Origin: Clostridiales bacterium VE202-21
GTDB taxonomy: Bacteria > Bacillota > Clostridia > Lachnospirales > Lachnospiraceae
Reading direction: 5' to 3'
Length of the DNA: 46,232 nucleotides
Assembly: GCA_000509105.1 (NCBI GenBank)
Contig: BAIF02000097.1
Location: 1 to 46,232 of the forward strand
Position numbers and translations under genes: made by a program. Under the pieces are notes generated by a model. The model was given only the letters and a program-made list of their open reading frames with translations. It was not told where the DNA came from and made no database searches. Below are positions 1 through 6,830 of the stretch, in pieces. Each line of letters starts with the position of its first letter. The stretch's first letter is position 1.

Positions 1-32
1 CCTATTCCTGCTGACGCAAGTATCTTATTTAG

Positions 33-1583
33 TTACATATTTCTATTTCCACCATAAAATATCCTTCCATTCTCAAGATTATACTTATAAGCGCAGGCAG
101 TTGCATAAAGTTTATTTACATGAACACACTTTTTGGCATTAGAACATTCCATGAATTTACTGCAGCATCCGAAGCTTCTCACTCTGGAATGATAGTTTTT
201 TAAACAGTACAGCACATTTTCTTTTATATACTCAAAGACTGTTCGATCAGAAAAATCAAAGATAACATGTCGGAATGTCTTATCTGACGGCACGGCCTTC
301 AGCTTTCCGGTATGCGGCAGAGGTATATTTTCAAATTGCAGATTCCTTATAAGCAGTTCTATGGCATCATTCATCTGAATATTCATTACGACGAAGTTCT
401 TTCCAGGATTCACGCAGTCATCTTTTACCGGAGGGTATTCGGGCTCGTATATGCAGATGGACTTTGACATTTCCTCCTTTGATGTGGTCGATAGATTTGC
501 ATACAGATGCAGAGAGTTCAATGGAAGCTCTTTTTCCTGGATAATGGATAAAAGCATCTGATTAAGTTCTGCTTCAAAAGAGGAGACGGCAGCAGAATTA
601 TTAGAAATCTCCTCCTTTTCCAGAAGGCTTAACATATCAAACAGTTCCTTCTCACTGCAAATTCTGATATCAGATCCCTTTGCCTGCAATTCCATAGCTT
701 TTTTGATTTTTGAACCATAATTACCGCATGCCCATTGTTCGCTGCCATAGGCGCCGACAATTACATAATCCGTTTTACCCGAAACAGATCCGATGCATCG
801 CCCGCTGTGATCCTCAATGATTTCCTTGATTTCTGACTTGCTGCCGTGTAAAAAATCTCCGGTAAGGCAGAAAGCCATTCCGGCTACAGCATCAACTTTA
901 TCATGATAGGATTCTGTTAAAACACTAACATCAATCACACTTGGGAGAGATTCATGTAGTTTGTGGAGCGCCTGGGTTTCTTTTTTTACCAAAGATGTTC
1001 TCGCGTTTGAGCGGTCACCGGAGCATTGTAATTGCTTAAGGGTGATGATAGTATCTGGCAGATATTCTTTCATATACTGAAAACATTCGTGTACCATAAG
1101 GGAGTCAGACAGTGCTCTGTGCGCAGATTCTGCAATGCAATGGCAGAATGAAGCTAACGCACCGAGTTTGTGACTGCTCAAATCAGGGAGCATCTTTCTG
1201 GATAATGTTAGTAGATCTATGTAATAATTATCGATAAACCTTCCTAATAATTTTGCGGTAAACCTGTTCAGGATGTGCATATCAAAACTTGCAATATTAT
1301 AGCCAATGAGAGGCTTATCACCAATAAAAGCAATGAATTCAGGAAGAACTTTATCCAGTGACGGAGCAGCAGACAACATATTATTGGTAATACCGGTTAA
1401 GTTTTCTATCTCTGACGAAATACGGATTCCCGGATGAACTAAACTGCTGAATTCCTCTTTGACTTCATTATTTCGGACAAGAATTCCCGAGATTTCAATG
1501 ATTTCACATGTTTTTGAGTTACGCCCTGTGGTTTCCAAATCAAAAGAGATGTAGTCTGAAAAATCATATAATTTTTGTTTCAT
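33..1583 (-). CDS. DnaQ-like 3'-5' exonuclease with BRCT domain and C-terminal Cys cluster
   Basis: The protein has 516 residues from the chosen start. Residues about 10-180 form a DEDDh exonuclease domain (epsilon/PolC type): FDLETTG gives the first Asp and Glu (D15, E17), GYNIASFD gives the second Asp, and HRALSDS gives the His and last Asp. A BRCT domain follows at about 235-330 (CLTGDF, TDYVIVG). The C-terminal 60 residues carry a Cys-rich motif, GCCSKFMECSNAKKCVH, then a further Cys before GRIFYGGN, which looks metal-binding. An upstream in-frame start at 1646 exists, but AAAGAGGA lies 11 nt before the ATG at 1583, so 1583 is preferred. Such proteins trim DNA 3' ends in repair or in mobile-element replication; the exact role is unknown. 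It is transcribed leftwards with no partner gene visible in the window. Confidence 0.85.
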   Translation of the reverse strand: MKQKLYDFSDYISFDLETTGRNSKTCEIIEISGILVRNNEVKEEFSSLVHPGIRISSEIENLTGITNNMLSAAPSLDKVLPEFIAFIGDKPLIGYNIASFDMHILNRFTAKLLGRFIDNYYIDLLTLSRKMLPDLSSHKLGALASFCHCIAESAHRALSDSLMVHECFQYMKEYLPDTIITLKQLQCSGDRSNARTSLVKKETQALHKLHESLPSVIDVSVLTESYHDKVDAVAGMAFCLTGDFLHGSKSEIKEIIEDHSGRCIGSVSGKTDYVIVGAYGSEQWACGNYGSKIKKAMELQAKGSDIRICSEKELFDMLSLLEKEEISNNSAAVSSFEAELNQMLLSIIQEKELPLNSLHLYANLSTTSKEEMSKSICIYEPEYPPVKDDCVNPGKNFVVMNIQMNDAIELLIRNLQFENIPLPHTGKLKAVPSDKTFRHVIFDFSDRTVFEYIKENVLYCLKNYHSRVRSFGCCSKFMECSNAKKCVHVNKLYATACAYKYNLENGRIFYGGNRNM

Positions 1584-1670
1584 GGCCTGAGTATCCTCTT
1601 TAGTCAATACCCACACTGAGAAATACACCACAATGATGTTAAGCATTTGGCTTAACTTTGTTTACCTGAT

Positions 1671-1690
1671 CAATATAAATCAATATAAAT
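1671..1690. repeat. Short tandem repeat, CAATATAAAT x2
   Basis: Two perfect 10-bp copies, followed by a partial third, lie about 90 bp upstream of the exonuclease start. The position suits a promoter or operator region on the minus strand, but no convincing -35/-10 pair was found there. The tract could simply be slippage-prone AT-rich DNA. Confidence 0.5.
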
Positions 1691-1767
1691 TAATAATAGC
1701 AGTTGCTGGAAATTAAATCAATAAGAACACCATAATATGGGGATCAGACATTTTCAGGGTTTCTTTC

Positions 1768-1986
1768 TTAGGCATCCTCCTGTAAAGAAGTATGTATCTC
1801 AGCCTTTTTTGATGAGCCAGCTGTATCCTTTTCGCTTTCAAGCTGTTTTATTTTCCTAAGAAGAGCGCTTTCCATCCGGTTAGTAACTTCCAGGTTTTCA
1901 TTTTCCTTATTATGCAATATTTCTTCCTCTATTATTTGTGCCTGCTTTTCGATTTCCTCTTTTAAGGATAATTTTATTTCATCCAT
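1768..1986 (-). CDS. Small charged coiled-coil protein, function unknown
   Basis: A 72-residue protein dominated by Glu and Lys. The heptad-like pattern through IEKQAQIIEEEI and LLRKIKQLESEK predicts one or two amphipathic coiled-coil helices. It has no Cys, no membrane segment and no signal peptide. The ATG at 1986 is preferred over an in-frame GTG at 1995 because AGGGG sits 8 nt before it. A TATAAT-like -10 box lies just upstream on the minus strand (complement of 2006-2011), but its -35 is weak. I do not recognise the family. Confidence 0.6.
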   Translation of the reverse strand: MDEIKLSLKEEIEKQAQIIEEEILHNKENENLEVTNRMESALLRKIKQLESEKDTAGSSKKAEIHTSLQEDA

Positions 1987-2067
1987 ATAACGCACCCCTG
2001 TAATAATTATAACGCTATAAGAATAAAAAATATCTGGAAAAATATGGAAATAATCGATCCAACACGA

Positions 2068-2096
2068 TTGATTATTAGTGGTAAGAGTGGTAGTAT
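2068..2096 (+). promoter_or_regulatory. Promoter for the 2135-3257 unit, overlapping an inverted repeat
   Basis: TTGATT (2068-2073), a 17-nt spacer and TAGTAT (2091-2096). An inverted repeat with arms AATAATC (2049-2055) and GATTATT (2070-2076) overlaps the -35 box and could be an operator. The first gene downstream starts at 2135. Confidence 0.5.
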
Positions 2097-2134
2097 AGCC
2101 TTAACCCCACATCTTTTTATGAGAGGTGAATCAT

Positions 2135-2230
2135 ATGCCAGATGGCGGAGGAAAAGCTTTAAAAGAACATATTAAACATATTGCCGATAAAAATAAAGAA
2201 ACTGAAAAGAACAATAAAAATAAGAAATAG
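2135..2230 (+). CDS. 31-residue Lys/Asn-rich microprotein
   Basis: A short reading frame begins MPDGGGKALKEHIKHIADK and ends in a tail rich in Lys and Asn. It is supported by a very good ribosome binding site (AGAGGTG, 6 nt before the ATG) and by a promoter at 2068-2096 placed correctly for it. It lies 23 nt upstream of the membrane-anchored protein at 2254 and is probably cotranscribed with it. The high Lys content suggests a cytosolic, possibly nucleic-acid-binding or regulatory peptide. No family is recognised. It could also act as a leader that sets translation of the next gene. Confidence 0.55.
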   Translation: MPDGGGKALKEHIKHIADKNKETEKNNKNKK

Positions 2231-2253
2231 TTTGTAACTTAGGAGCGCTGAAT

Positions 2254-2844
2254 ATGATGTGGGGGAGTATAGTCAAGTTACTTGATGAGATTGTTATAGC
2301 TGCAATTATTTCAATATTAGGTTTTATATGTGGAAAGACATATAAAAAGATACGGAGCTTTTTTTACAAAAGGGCAATGAGTTTCTCCATAGACGGGCTC
2401 TGGTATTCCCGCCATAATAATTTTCAGGGAGAAAATATTATTGAGATCATTCAGTTTAAGCAAAACCGGGAAGATGTCCTATTTAAACTTATACAATACA
2501 AAGAACATAAAAAGAACAGATATACATTTCGGGGAAGAGGGGTTTTCACTACGGATGTGGTTTCTTTATTCTATTGTTCAGATAGTAAAGATTTGAGACA
2601 AAATGGTGTTATGACTTTGAAAATATCTTCACATGATATAAATGATATATGTATGAAAGGAACCTACTACGAGATAAATTCAGAAAGAGCTAAATCCCAG
2701 GGATTCTATCCATTCGGGGCATATGAGGTCTATAAATTAAAAATACCCTTTTTAAAAAGAGGAGATCTCAGATGGAACAGGGGAATATTTTTAAATTATA
2801 AAACGGTTGATGAAACTGTAAAAAAGTATGGGGAAACCAAATGA
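2254..2844 (+). CDS. Single-pass membrane protein with beta-strand-rich cytosolic domain (possible Cap15-like fold)
   Basis: The protein has 196 residues. Residues about 8-30 (IVIAAIISILGFICGKTY) form one membrane anchor, followed by a basic stretch. From about residue 45 the sequence alternates hydrophobic and polar residues, opening with SIDGLWYS and continuing through short strands such as NIIEIIQFKQ, VLFKLIQY and VMTLKISS. That pattern is typical of a small beta-barrel. The layout (N-terminal anchor plus GxW-started barrel) resembles the SMODS-associating beta-rich effector (Cap15) architecture. This is an inference from pattern only, and no CD-NTase gene is seen nearby. AGGAG 8 nt upstream supports the start. 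The stop overlaps the next gene by 4 bp (ATGA), so the two are translationally coupled. Confidence 0.6.
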   Translation: MMWGSIVKLLDEIVIAAIISILGFICGKTYKKIRSFFYKRAMSFSIDGLWYSRHNNFQGENIIEIIQFKQNREDVLFKLIQYKEHKKNRYTFRGRGVFTTDVVSLFYCSDSKDLRQNGVMTLKISSHDINDICMKGTYYEINSERAKSQGFYPFGAYEVYKLKIPFLKRGDLRWNRGIFLNYKTVDETVKKYGETK

Positions 2845-3257
2845 GTTGCAGGAAATGCGGGAAGTGCTGTAGAAGTACGGATTTAGAAAAAAGAATCGTA
2901 ATCATTTATCCACGTGATCTGATACATATATCAAATGAACTTAACATAAGCAAAAAAGAGTTTATCCACAAGTATTGTGAAAAGGATGATATCCAATGTG
3001 AAGGGTATGTTATAAATATCTATATACTAAAAAATATCAATAATCAATGTGTTTTTCTATCTGATAACAATTTATGTGAAATATTTGAACACAGACCGAT
3101 ACAATGCCGGAAGGCGCCTTACAGCTATTTTGCATACGAGGATATATGGGAACATATGCCCTGCTTTGACCTGGATGAAATGTCTAAAAGTAATAGTGCT
3201 GAAAATGATGAGGAGCTGGTATTGGAATTATTAAGAGGATATAATATTGAAATCTAA
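2841..3257 (+). CDS. YkgJ-family cysteine-cluster protein
   Basis: The protein has 138 residues. The N-terminus CRKCGKCC and the later run CVFLSDNNLCEIFEHRPIQC followed by RKAP match the YkgJ/PF03692 pattern (CxxCGxCC ... C..L....C.I...RP..CR..P), which is thought to chelate zinc or iron. It has no membrane segment. The start overlaps the stop of the upstream membrane protein by 4 bp, so the pair is coupled. Pairing a YkgJ protein with a membrane-anchored beta-rich protein suggests joint action, for example metal-dependent modification or sensing. The function is not known. Confidence 0.8.
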   Translation: MSCRKCGKCCRSTDLEKRIVIIYPRDLIHISNELNISKKEFIHKYCEKDDIQCEGYVINIYILKNINNQCVFLSDNNLCEIFEHRPIQCRKAPYSYFAYEDIWEHMPCFDLDEMSKSNSAENDEELVLELLRGYNIEI

Positions 3258-3411
3258 AGTATATATGCTACGGGCTGTTCTTTATTAGACGGCTGAATCA
3301 GGAGTATGAAAATAGAATTCCGTTTGCGAAACCCGCGCATGCGACGTTCACACAGCGGTATCTGCTTTTTATGCCGCAGTGCGCATCCCGCAGAATATTT
3401 TTCCATTCAAT

Positions 3412-3451
3412 AAAAAGCCGCAATCCCGGAGGACGGGGCTGCGGCTTTTTT
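3412..3451. terminator. Bidirectional intrinsic terminator
   Basis: Arms AAAAAGCCGCA and TGCGGCTTTTT enclose a 17-nt loop; both strands end in a T-run. It sits between the convergent YkgJ gene (ending at 3257) and the Ltp-repeat gene (ending at 3490) and can serve both. Nothing else coding is supported between 3258 and 3489. Confidence 0.85.
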
Positions 3452-3489
3452 GAGTTCTTTTCAACTGAAATTTGTTCTTAACGCAGATA

Positions 3490-4722
3490 TTAATTCAAAT
3501 TTGAAATTGCATAATCTGCTTCTTCGGCTGTGAACTGTTCGCCGTATTCGGAGGTCAGCTGTTCCCTTATAGCTTCAACAGACATAGCCATGGATTCCTG
3601 GTAGTCTTTTGCTTTTGCTAATGCATTGGCATTCCAGTCAGCCTTCAAATTATCCATGGCGTATTGAGCTTCTTCTGCCGTGAACTGCTCTCCATTTTCT
3701 GAAATAAGCTGGTTATAGATACCTAATTTTGACATATGCATGGTATCACTATAAGACTTCGCCTTTGCCAATGCGTTGGCATTCCAATCAGCATTCAGAT
3801 TGTCTACGGCATACTGCGCAGCCTCTGCGGGAAACTGCTCACCATATTCGGAAGTAAGCTGGTGATATATTCCCGCTTTAGACATATGCATCATATCGCT
3901 GTAACTTGCTGCTTTCGTTAAGGCAGCTTTATACTCAGCCGGAACATCTGGATCGGGTTCTGGTTTCGCTGTGCTGTCTGATTTGGTTTCAGGCGTTTTT
4001 GCAGTATCATTTGCAGCGGTCTCATTTTCTTTTTCTGTCGAACTTGTCGTTTTATTCTCCGTATTCTTTGTGTTTTTATTCCCTGCATCCTTTGTCCCAG
4101 ATCCTGAAATTCCTACGAACATGCATATGATGACTACGATTACTATGGGGACAATGATAGAGATTAAAGCCTTAGTATTCTTACTTCTGAACATGAATAA
4201 TACATGCAGTGCTCCGAATATAGAGGCTAACACGGCCCATATTCCTAAATCAGAGTAGCTTCCTACATTTGCTGCCGCGAGAAGTGCACCGACAATATAA
4301 AATCCTGCAGGAACAAGATACGCTGCTGTTGTTTGCTTTTTCTTTAAGCATATTGTTACGATTCCGGCAATCAACATACATATAGCTAATAAAAATCCTG
4401 CAGATCCACTGACTTCACCATTTGAGCTTAAAGCATTTGCAGCTCCTGCAACACATGATTGCAGCGAGACTATTAGAAACAATATAATTGAAATGATTCC
4501 TAATACCAAACGGAATGTTTTGAAAGCCGCGCCCTTTGGTGCCGGGGGATTTACTTTTGGATTATTTCCATTATTTTTGTTTATGGTATAGATAAGTTGT
4601 TCTGCCTCCTGTTGTACAGGCGGGGTCTCATGAACGGCGGCCTCCTCGGATATTTTTGTTCCGCATTCAGTACAAAACTTTGCTCCTTCTGGAATTTCTG
4701 CTCCACATTTGCTGCATTTCAT
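3490..4722 (-). CDS. Zinc-ribbon membrane protein with three Ltp repeats
   Basis: The protein has 410 residues. The N-terminus MKCSKCGAEIPEGAKFC..CG is a zinc ribbon. After a linker come about four to five membrane segments, residues 85-230. Then follows a low-complexity Thr/Lys/Glu linker. The C-terminus has three copies of a roughly 48-residue repeat with the shared core EYGEQFTAEEA..A..NL, matching the Ltp domain (PF07553). That domain was named after a Streptococcus phage lipoprotein that blocks superinfection. The topology places the repeats outside the cell. The ATG at 4722 has GGGAGG 8 nt upstream, so the in-frame start at 4770 is rejected. A role in phage exclusion or in envelope binding is inferred from the family only. 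Confidence 0.8.
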   Translation of the reverse strand: MKCSKCGAEIPEGAKFCTECGTKISEEAAVHETPPVQQEAEQLIYTINKNNGNNPKVNPPAPKGAAFKTFRLVLGIISIILFLIVSLQSCVAGAANALSSNGEVSGSAGFLLAICMLIAGIVTICLKKKQTTAAYLVPAGFYIVGALLAAANVGSYSDLGIWAVLASIFGALHVLFMFRSKNTKALISIIVPIVIVVIICMFVGISGSGTKDAGNKNTKNTENKTTSSTEKENETAANDTAKTPETKSDSTAKPEPDPDVPAEYKAALTKAASYSDMMHMSKAGIYHQLTSEYGEQFPAEAAQYAVDNLNADWNANALAKAKSYSDTMHMSKLGIYNQLISENGEQFTAEEAQYAMDNLKADWNANALAKAKDYQESMAMSVEAIREQLTSEYGEQFTAEEADYAISNLN

Positions 4723-4755
4723 AAATAATTCCTCCCTCTCTTTTCCTTTGTTTGT

Positions 4756-4784
4756 ATTATAGAAAAACACTACAGATTTGTTAA
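4756..4784 (-). promoter_or_regulatory. Promoter of the Ltp-repeat gene
   Basis: On the minus strand TTAACA (4784-4779), a 17-nt spacer and TATAAT (4761-4756). The predicted start of transcription is close to the ribosome binding site, leaving a short leader. Confidence 0.75.
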
Positions 4785-4828
4785 TTCTGTTCCATTAAAC
4801 TTGATAGCGGCTTTTGCCCGTTTAGATG

Positions 4829-4936
4829 AAAAAACGCTCCCTTCAGGATTCAATTGCCTTATCGGTTCAGATTTTATCATTGGATTAATCATTGACTAAA
4901 TAAGGCTGGATTGGTCTGCTGATCAGGGAGCGGTTT
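4829..4936 (-). terminator. Nested 3' UTR structure ending in a T-run
   Basis: Read on the minus strand, an outer stem (CGCTCCCT/AGGGAGCG, plus strand 4835-4842 and 4925-4932) encloses about 80 nt. Inside it is a second stem (GCCTTAT/ATAAGGC). The structure ends in TTTTTT. It starts a few bases after the lipoprotein stop. The T-run suits an intrinsic terminator, but the large enclosed region is unusual for one and could be a small structured RNA. Confidence 0.5.
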
Positions 4937-4940
4937 GTAT

Positions 4941-5549
4941 TTAGTTAGTTGGTGTCAGATCAAATGTTAATTCTTTAGGCGTTCCATATTTGCTTTTGAA
5001 TTCCTCTTCATTTATCTCTCCCGACACGATTTTACCAAAGTCTTTCCAATAATCTTCGTTGTAGTCCATAAACAAATATGTCGCTATTATCTCATCAAGA
5101 TTCGCGGAATCATCCGCAAGTAAATAAGCTACGTCATCAATAGAGTCACCGGAGGGAACTTGTATTAAGTCTAAATCTTGTGCCTCAGTCAGGCTTTCCA
5201 ATTTGAATCCGTCAGGTAATCTGCCTTCCCAGCTCTTAATATAGCCAAAGGCACTGTCAGTTTCGTTCTTAATATTGAACATGATAGAGATTTGTTTTGT
5301 ATATTCACCGTTCGGATCATTATATGGTTCGACTGAATAATGTTCTGCGGTGATTGTGACCTGATCAATAGTGTAAGAATTTTGAACGTTCTCTTCTTTG
5401 TCAGTACTCTTATCTTGAGACTGCTTTGTATCGGAGGTCTCATCGGCCGTTTTGTCTGTTGATTCTGCCGGTTTGTTGCCTCCTGAACAAGCGGTCAGTA
5501 AAAGCGCCATTACCATGATTGTTATAACTTTTAGTATTTTGTTTTTCAT
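4941..5549 (-). CDS. Secreted lipoprotein, DUF4352-like
   Basis: The protein has 202 residues. It has a lysine-rich start, a hydrophobic stretch and the lipobox LLTAC, so it should be lipid-anchored at the membrane's outer face. A Ser/Thr/Asp/Lys-rich linker of about 40 residues leads into a beta-rich domain (YTIDQVTITAEHYS, ISIMFNIKNETDSAFGY). That layout resembles the immunoglobulin-like DUF4352 or DUF5067 lipoproteins, whose role is unknown. GGAGG 6 nt upstream supports the start. It faces the same way as the Ltp-repeat gene but has its own promoter and 3' structure. Confidence 0.75.
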   Translation of the reverse strand: MKNKILKVITIMVMALLLTACSGGNKPAESTDKTADETSDTKQSQDKSTDKEENVQNSYTIDQVTITAEHYSVEPYNDPNGEYTKQISIMFNIKNETDSAFGYIKSWEGRLPDGFKLESLTEAQDLDLIQVPSGDSIDDVAYLLADDSANLDEIIATYLFMDYNEDYWKDFGKIVSGEINEEEFKSKYGTPKELTFDLTPTN

Positions 5550-5675
5550 ATGATACCTCCCTTTCCTTTTAACCTTATTTAGAACTTACACGTCCTATTC
5601 CATAAAACATTTTCGACTTAATAATTATTCCATTAAAAATAACTTTTCTTTTATATCTAAATTGCTTTTTTTTGT

Positions 5676-5704
5676 ATTGTACCATAGACATATTCAATAA
5701 GCAA
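5676..5704 (-). promoter_or_regulatory. Promoter of the lipoprotein gene
   Basis: On the minus strand TTGCTT, a 17-nt spacer and TACAAT preceded by TGG. The leader to the ATG at 5549 is about 120 nt and AT-rich. The rest of the 5550-5928 gap shows no further gene. Confidence 0.65.
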
Positions 5705-5928
5705 GGAAAGAAGATTCCGCAAAAGAGAAGATTTAGAAATGTATTTAAAATACTTTCAGTGAATGACTGTTTTCATATGCCGTACATAGATACATTTTCA
5801 AAATTGATTTGTCATTATACAAGGCAGCATGAACTCGTTATCAAATGAAAATAGTTAATATACGACACGTTACGTATACTTTTCTAGGAAAGCATGATAA
5901 TGTAGACATATGGGGGGCGGTCGATATT

Positions 5929-6126
5929 ATGTCAGATATCGGTTTTAGTATACGTAAATTACGGATTCAGAAACACATGACACAACAGCAACTTGCAAGA
6001 TTTCTGCATATAACAAGGACGACTCTTTCAAATTATGAACGGGGGAAGCGTTTGCCTGATATTTATATGGTTAAGAAGATTGCAGATATTTTTGAGGTTT
6101 CAATAGATTCTCTTTTGGAGGGATAG
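5929..6126 (+). CDS. XRE-family helix-turn-helix regulator
   Basis: A 65-residue protein that is almost entirely one Cro/C1-type domain. IRKLRIQKHMTQQQLARFL and ITRTTLSNYERGKRLPD are the two helices of the DNA-binding motif, and the C-terminal IADIFEVSIDSLLEG is the usual last helix. The frame stays open upstream to an ATG at 5845, but that stretch does not look like coding sequence of this family, and the purine-rich GGGGGGCGG lies before the ATG at 5929. It is a SinR/HigA-sized repressor. There is no toxin partner, so it is probably a leftover or stand-alone regulator of the accessory region. Confidence 0.75.
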   Translation: MSDIGFSIRKLRIQKHMTQQQLARFLHITRTTLSNYERGKRLPDIYMVKKIADIFEVSIDSLLEG

Positions 6127-6503
6127 TGGTAAAAAGATGGCGAACTGCAACCATCGTTTTCTTCATGATGAGGCCAGAAAATGAGAAGTACATTTGCTGT
6201 GATTCAAATAATGTAATGCCCGGAATCTTCAGGACTCCGGGCTTGAATGTGGTGGGAAAGGAACTATTTTGAGGAGTAGTTCCAATCTTGTACATATACT
6301 AACACATTTCATGATGAATATGCAACATTATGTGCCGCTTATCCACTAAAATATTCATTTATCGAAAGAATTTCTGAAAATATTCATAACACGGAGTTTT
6401 CTTCTTGATATATATCATCTTTGACATCCGTTTTCAGATGATTGTGATATTCAGCATTTATCTTGAATAGATCTGGTTCCTTATCTATCTTTTCCAATGA
6501 TAT
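6127..6503. other. Gap without a recognised gene
   Basis: No reading frame with a supported start was found. One hairpin, GCCCGGA/TCCGGGC (6218-6242), lacks a T-run on either strand and follows the XRE gene by about 90 nt. The rest is AT-rich and featureless up to the tRNA terminator. Confidence 0.5.
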
Positions 6504-6550
6504 AAAAAAGGCCGCAACCCCTTAAAAACCCCGGGTTTGCGGCCTTTTTT
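6504..6550 (-). terminator. Terminator of tRNA-Thr
   Basis: Arms AAAAAAGGCCGCAA and TTGCGGCCTTTTTT with inner CCC/GGG pairing, starting 6 nt beyond the tRNA 3' end. On the minus strand it ends in TTTTTT. It is symmetrical and could also stop rightward transcription from the XRE side. Confidence 0.9.
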
Positions 6551-6555
6551 ACGAA

Positions 6556-6628
6556 AGCTGGAAATCGGACTTGAACCGACGACCCCTTCATTACGAGTGA
6601 AGTGCTCTACCTACTGAGCTATTCCAGC
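6556..6628 (-). tRNA. tRNA-Thr (anticodon CGU)
   Basis: The minus strand folds as a full cloverleaf. The acceptor stem is GCTGGAA/TTCCAGC. The D arm is GCTC...GAGC. The anticodon stem CTTCA/TGAAG encloses the loop CTCGTAA, giving anticodon CGT. The T arm is GTCGG-TTCAAGT-CCGAT. The CCA end is not encoded. The gene has its own promoter at 6656-6684 and a terminator immediately after it. The AT-rich accessory block lies on its 3' side, the side where integrative elements usually insert, although no integrase or second attachment copy is visible. Confidence 0.95.
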
Positions 6629-6632
6629 CAAT

Positions 6633-6649
6633 GGTTCGTCAGACGAACC
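6633..6649. promoter_or_regulatory. Perfect inverted repeat at the tRNA transcription start
   Basis: Arms GGTTCGTC and GACGAACC around a single base. It lies just downstream of the tRNA -10 box, so the pre-tRNA would begin with this hairpin. Its core GTTCGTCAGACGAAC closely resembles the first operator copy in front of the MarR gene (GTTCATCAGAGAAC), so it may be a third binding site. Confidence 0.55.
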
Positions 6650-6655
6650 TTGATT

Positions 6656-6684
6656 ATTATATCTCTTTTTTTCTCGAATTTCAA
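6656..6684 (-). promoter_or_regulatory. Promoter of tRNA-Thr
   Basis: On the minus strand TTGAAA, a 17-nt spacer and a perfect TATAAT. The predicted start lies near 6649, at the edge of the inverted repeat at 6633-6649. Confidence 0.8.
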
Positions 6685-6720
6685 CTGTTTTTTTTAAAAC
6701 GTCTATTATTTTAAAATCAA

Positions 6721-6748
6721 TTGACAAATTTTTGTTTTATGATAATAT
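6721..6748 (+). promoter_or_regulatory. Promoter of the marR-tauE operon
   Basis: A perfect TTGACA (6721-6726), a 16-nt spacer and TAATAT (6743-6748). The -10 box runs directly into the tandem operators at 6750-6778. Confidence 0.75.
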
Positions 6749-6749
6749 A

Positions 6750-6778
6750 GTTCATCAGAGAACTGTTCTTAAAAGAAC
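6750..6778 (+). promoter_or_regulatory. Tandem MarR operators
   Basis: Two copies of GTTC-N6-GAAC (GTTCATCAGAGAAC at 6750-6763, GTTCTTAAAAGAAC at 6765-6778) repeat at a 15-bp interval just after the -10 box. A wider inverted repeat (ATATAGTTC/GAACTATAT, 6745-6783) frames both. The position and symmetry fit autorepression by the MarR protein that follows. Confidence 0.7.
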
Positions 6779-6830
6779 TATATTTGATTTAAAAAGGAAC
6801 AGTTTAATTAATAAATCAGGAGGCAGGATG

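Noticed and set aside
1703..1712. GCTGGAAAT, matching the complement of the tRNA-Thr 3' end, as a possible attachment site
   Set aside because: Only nine bases match; such a match is expected by chance and there is no integrase.
3306..3413. A 35-codon frame after the YkgJ gene
   Set aside because: AGGAG lies only one base from the ATG, too close to work, and the frame ends inside the terminator.
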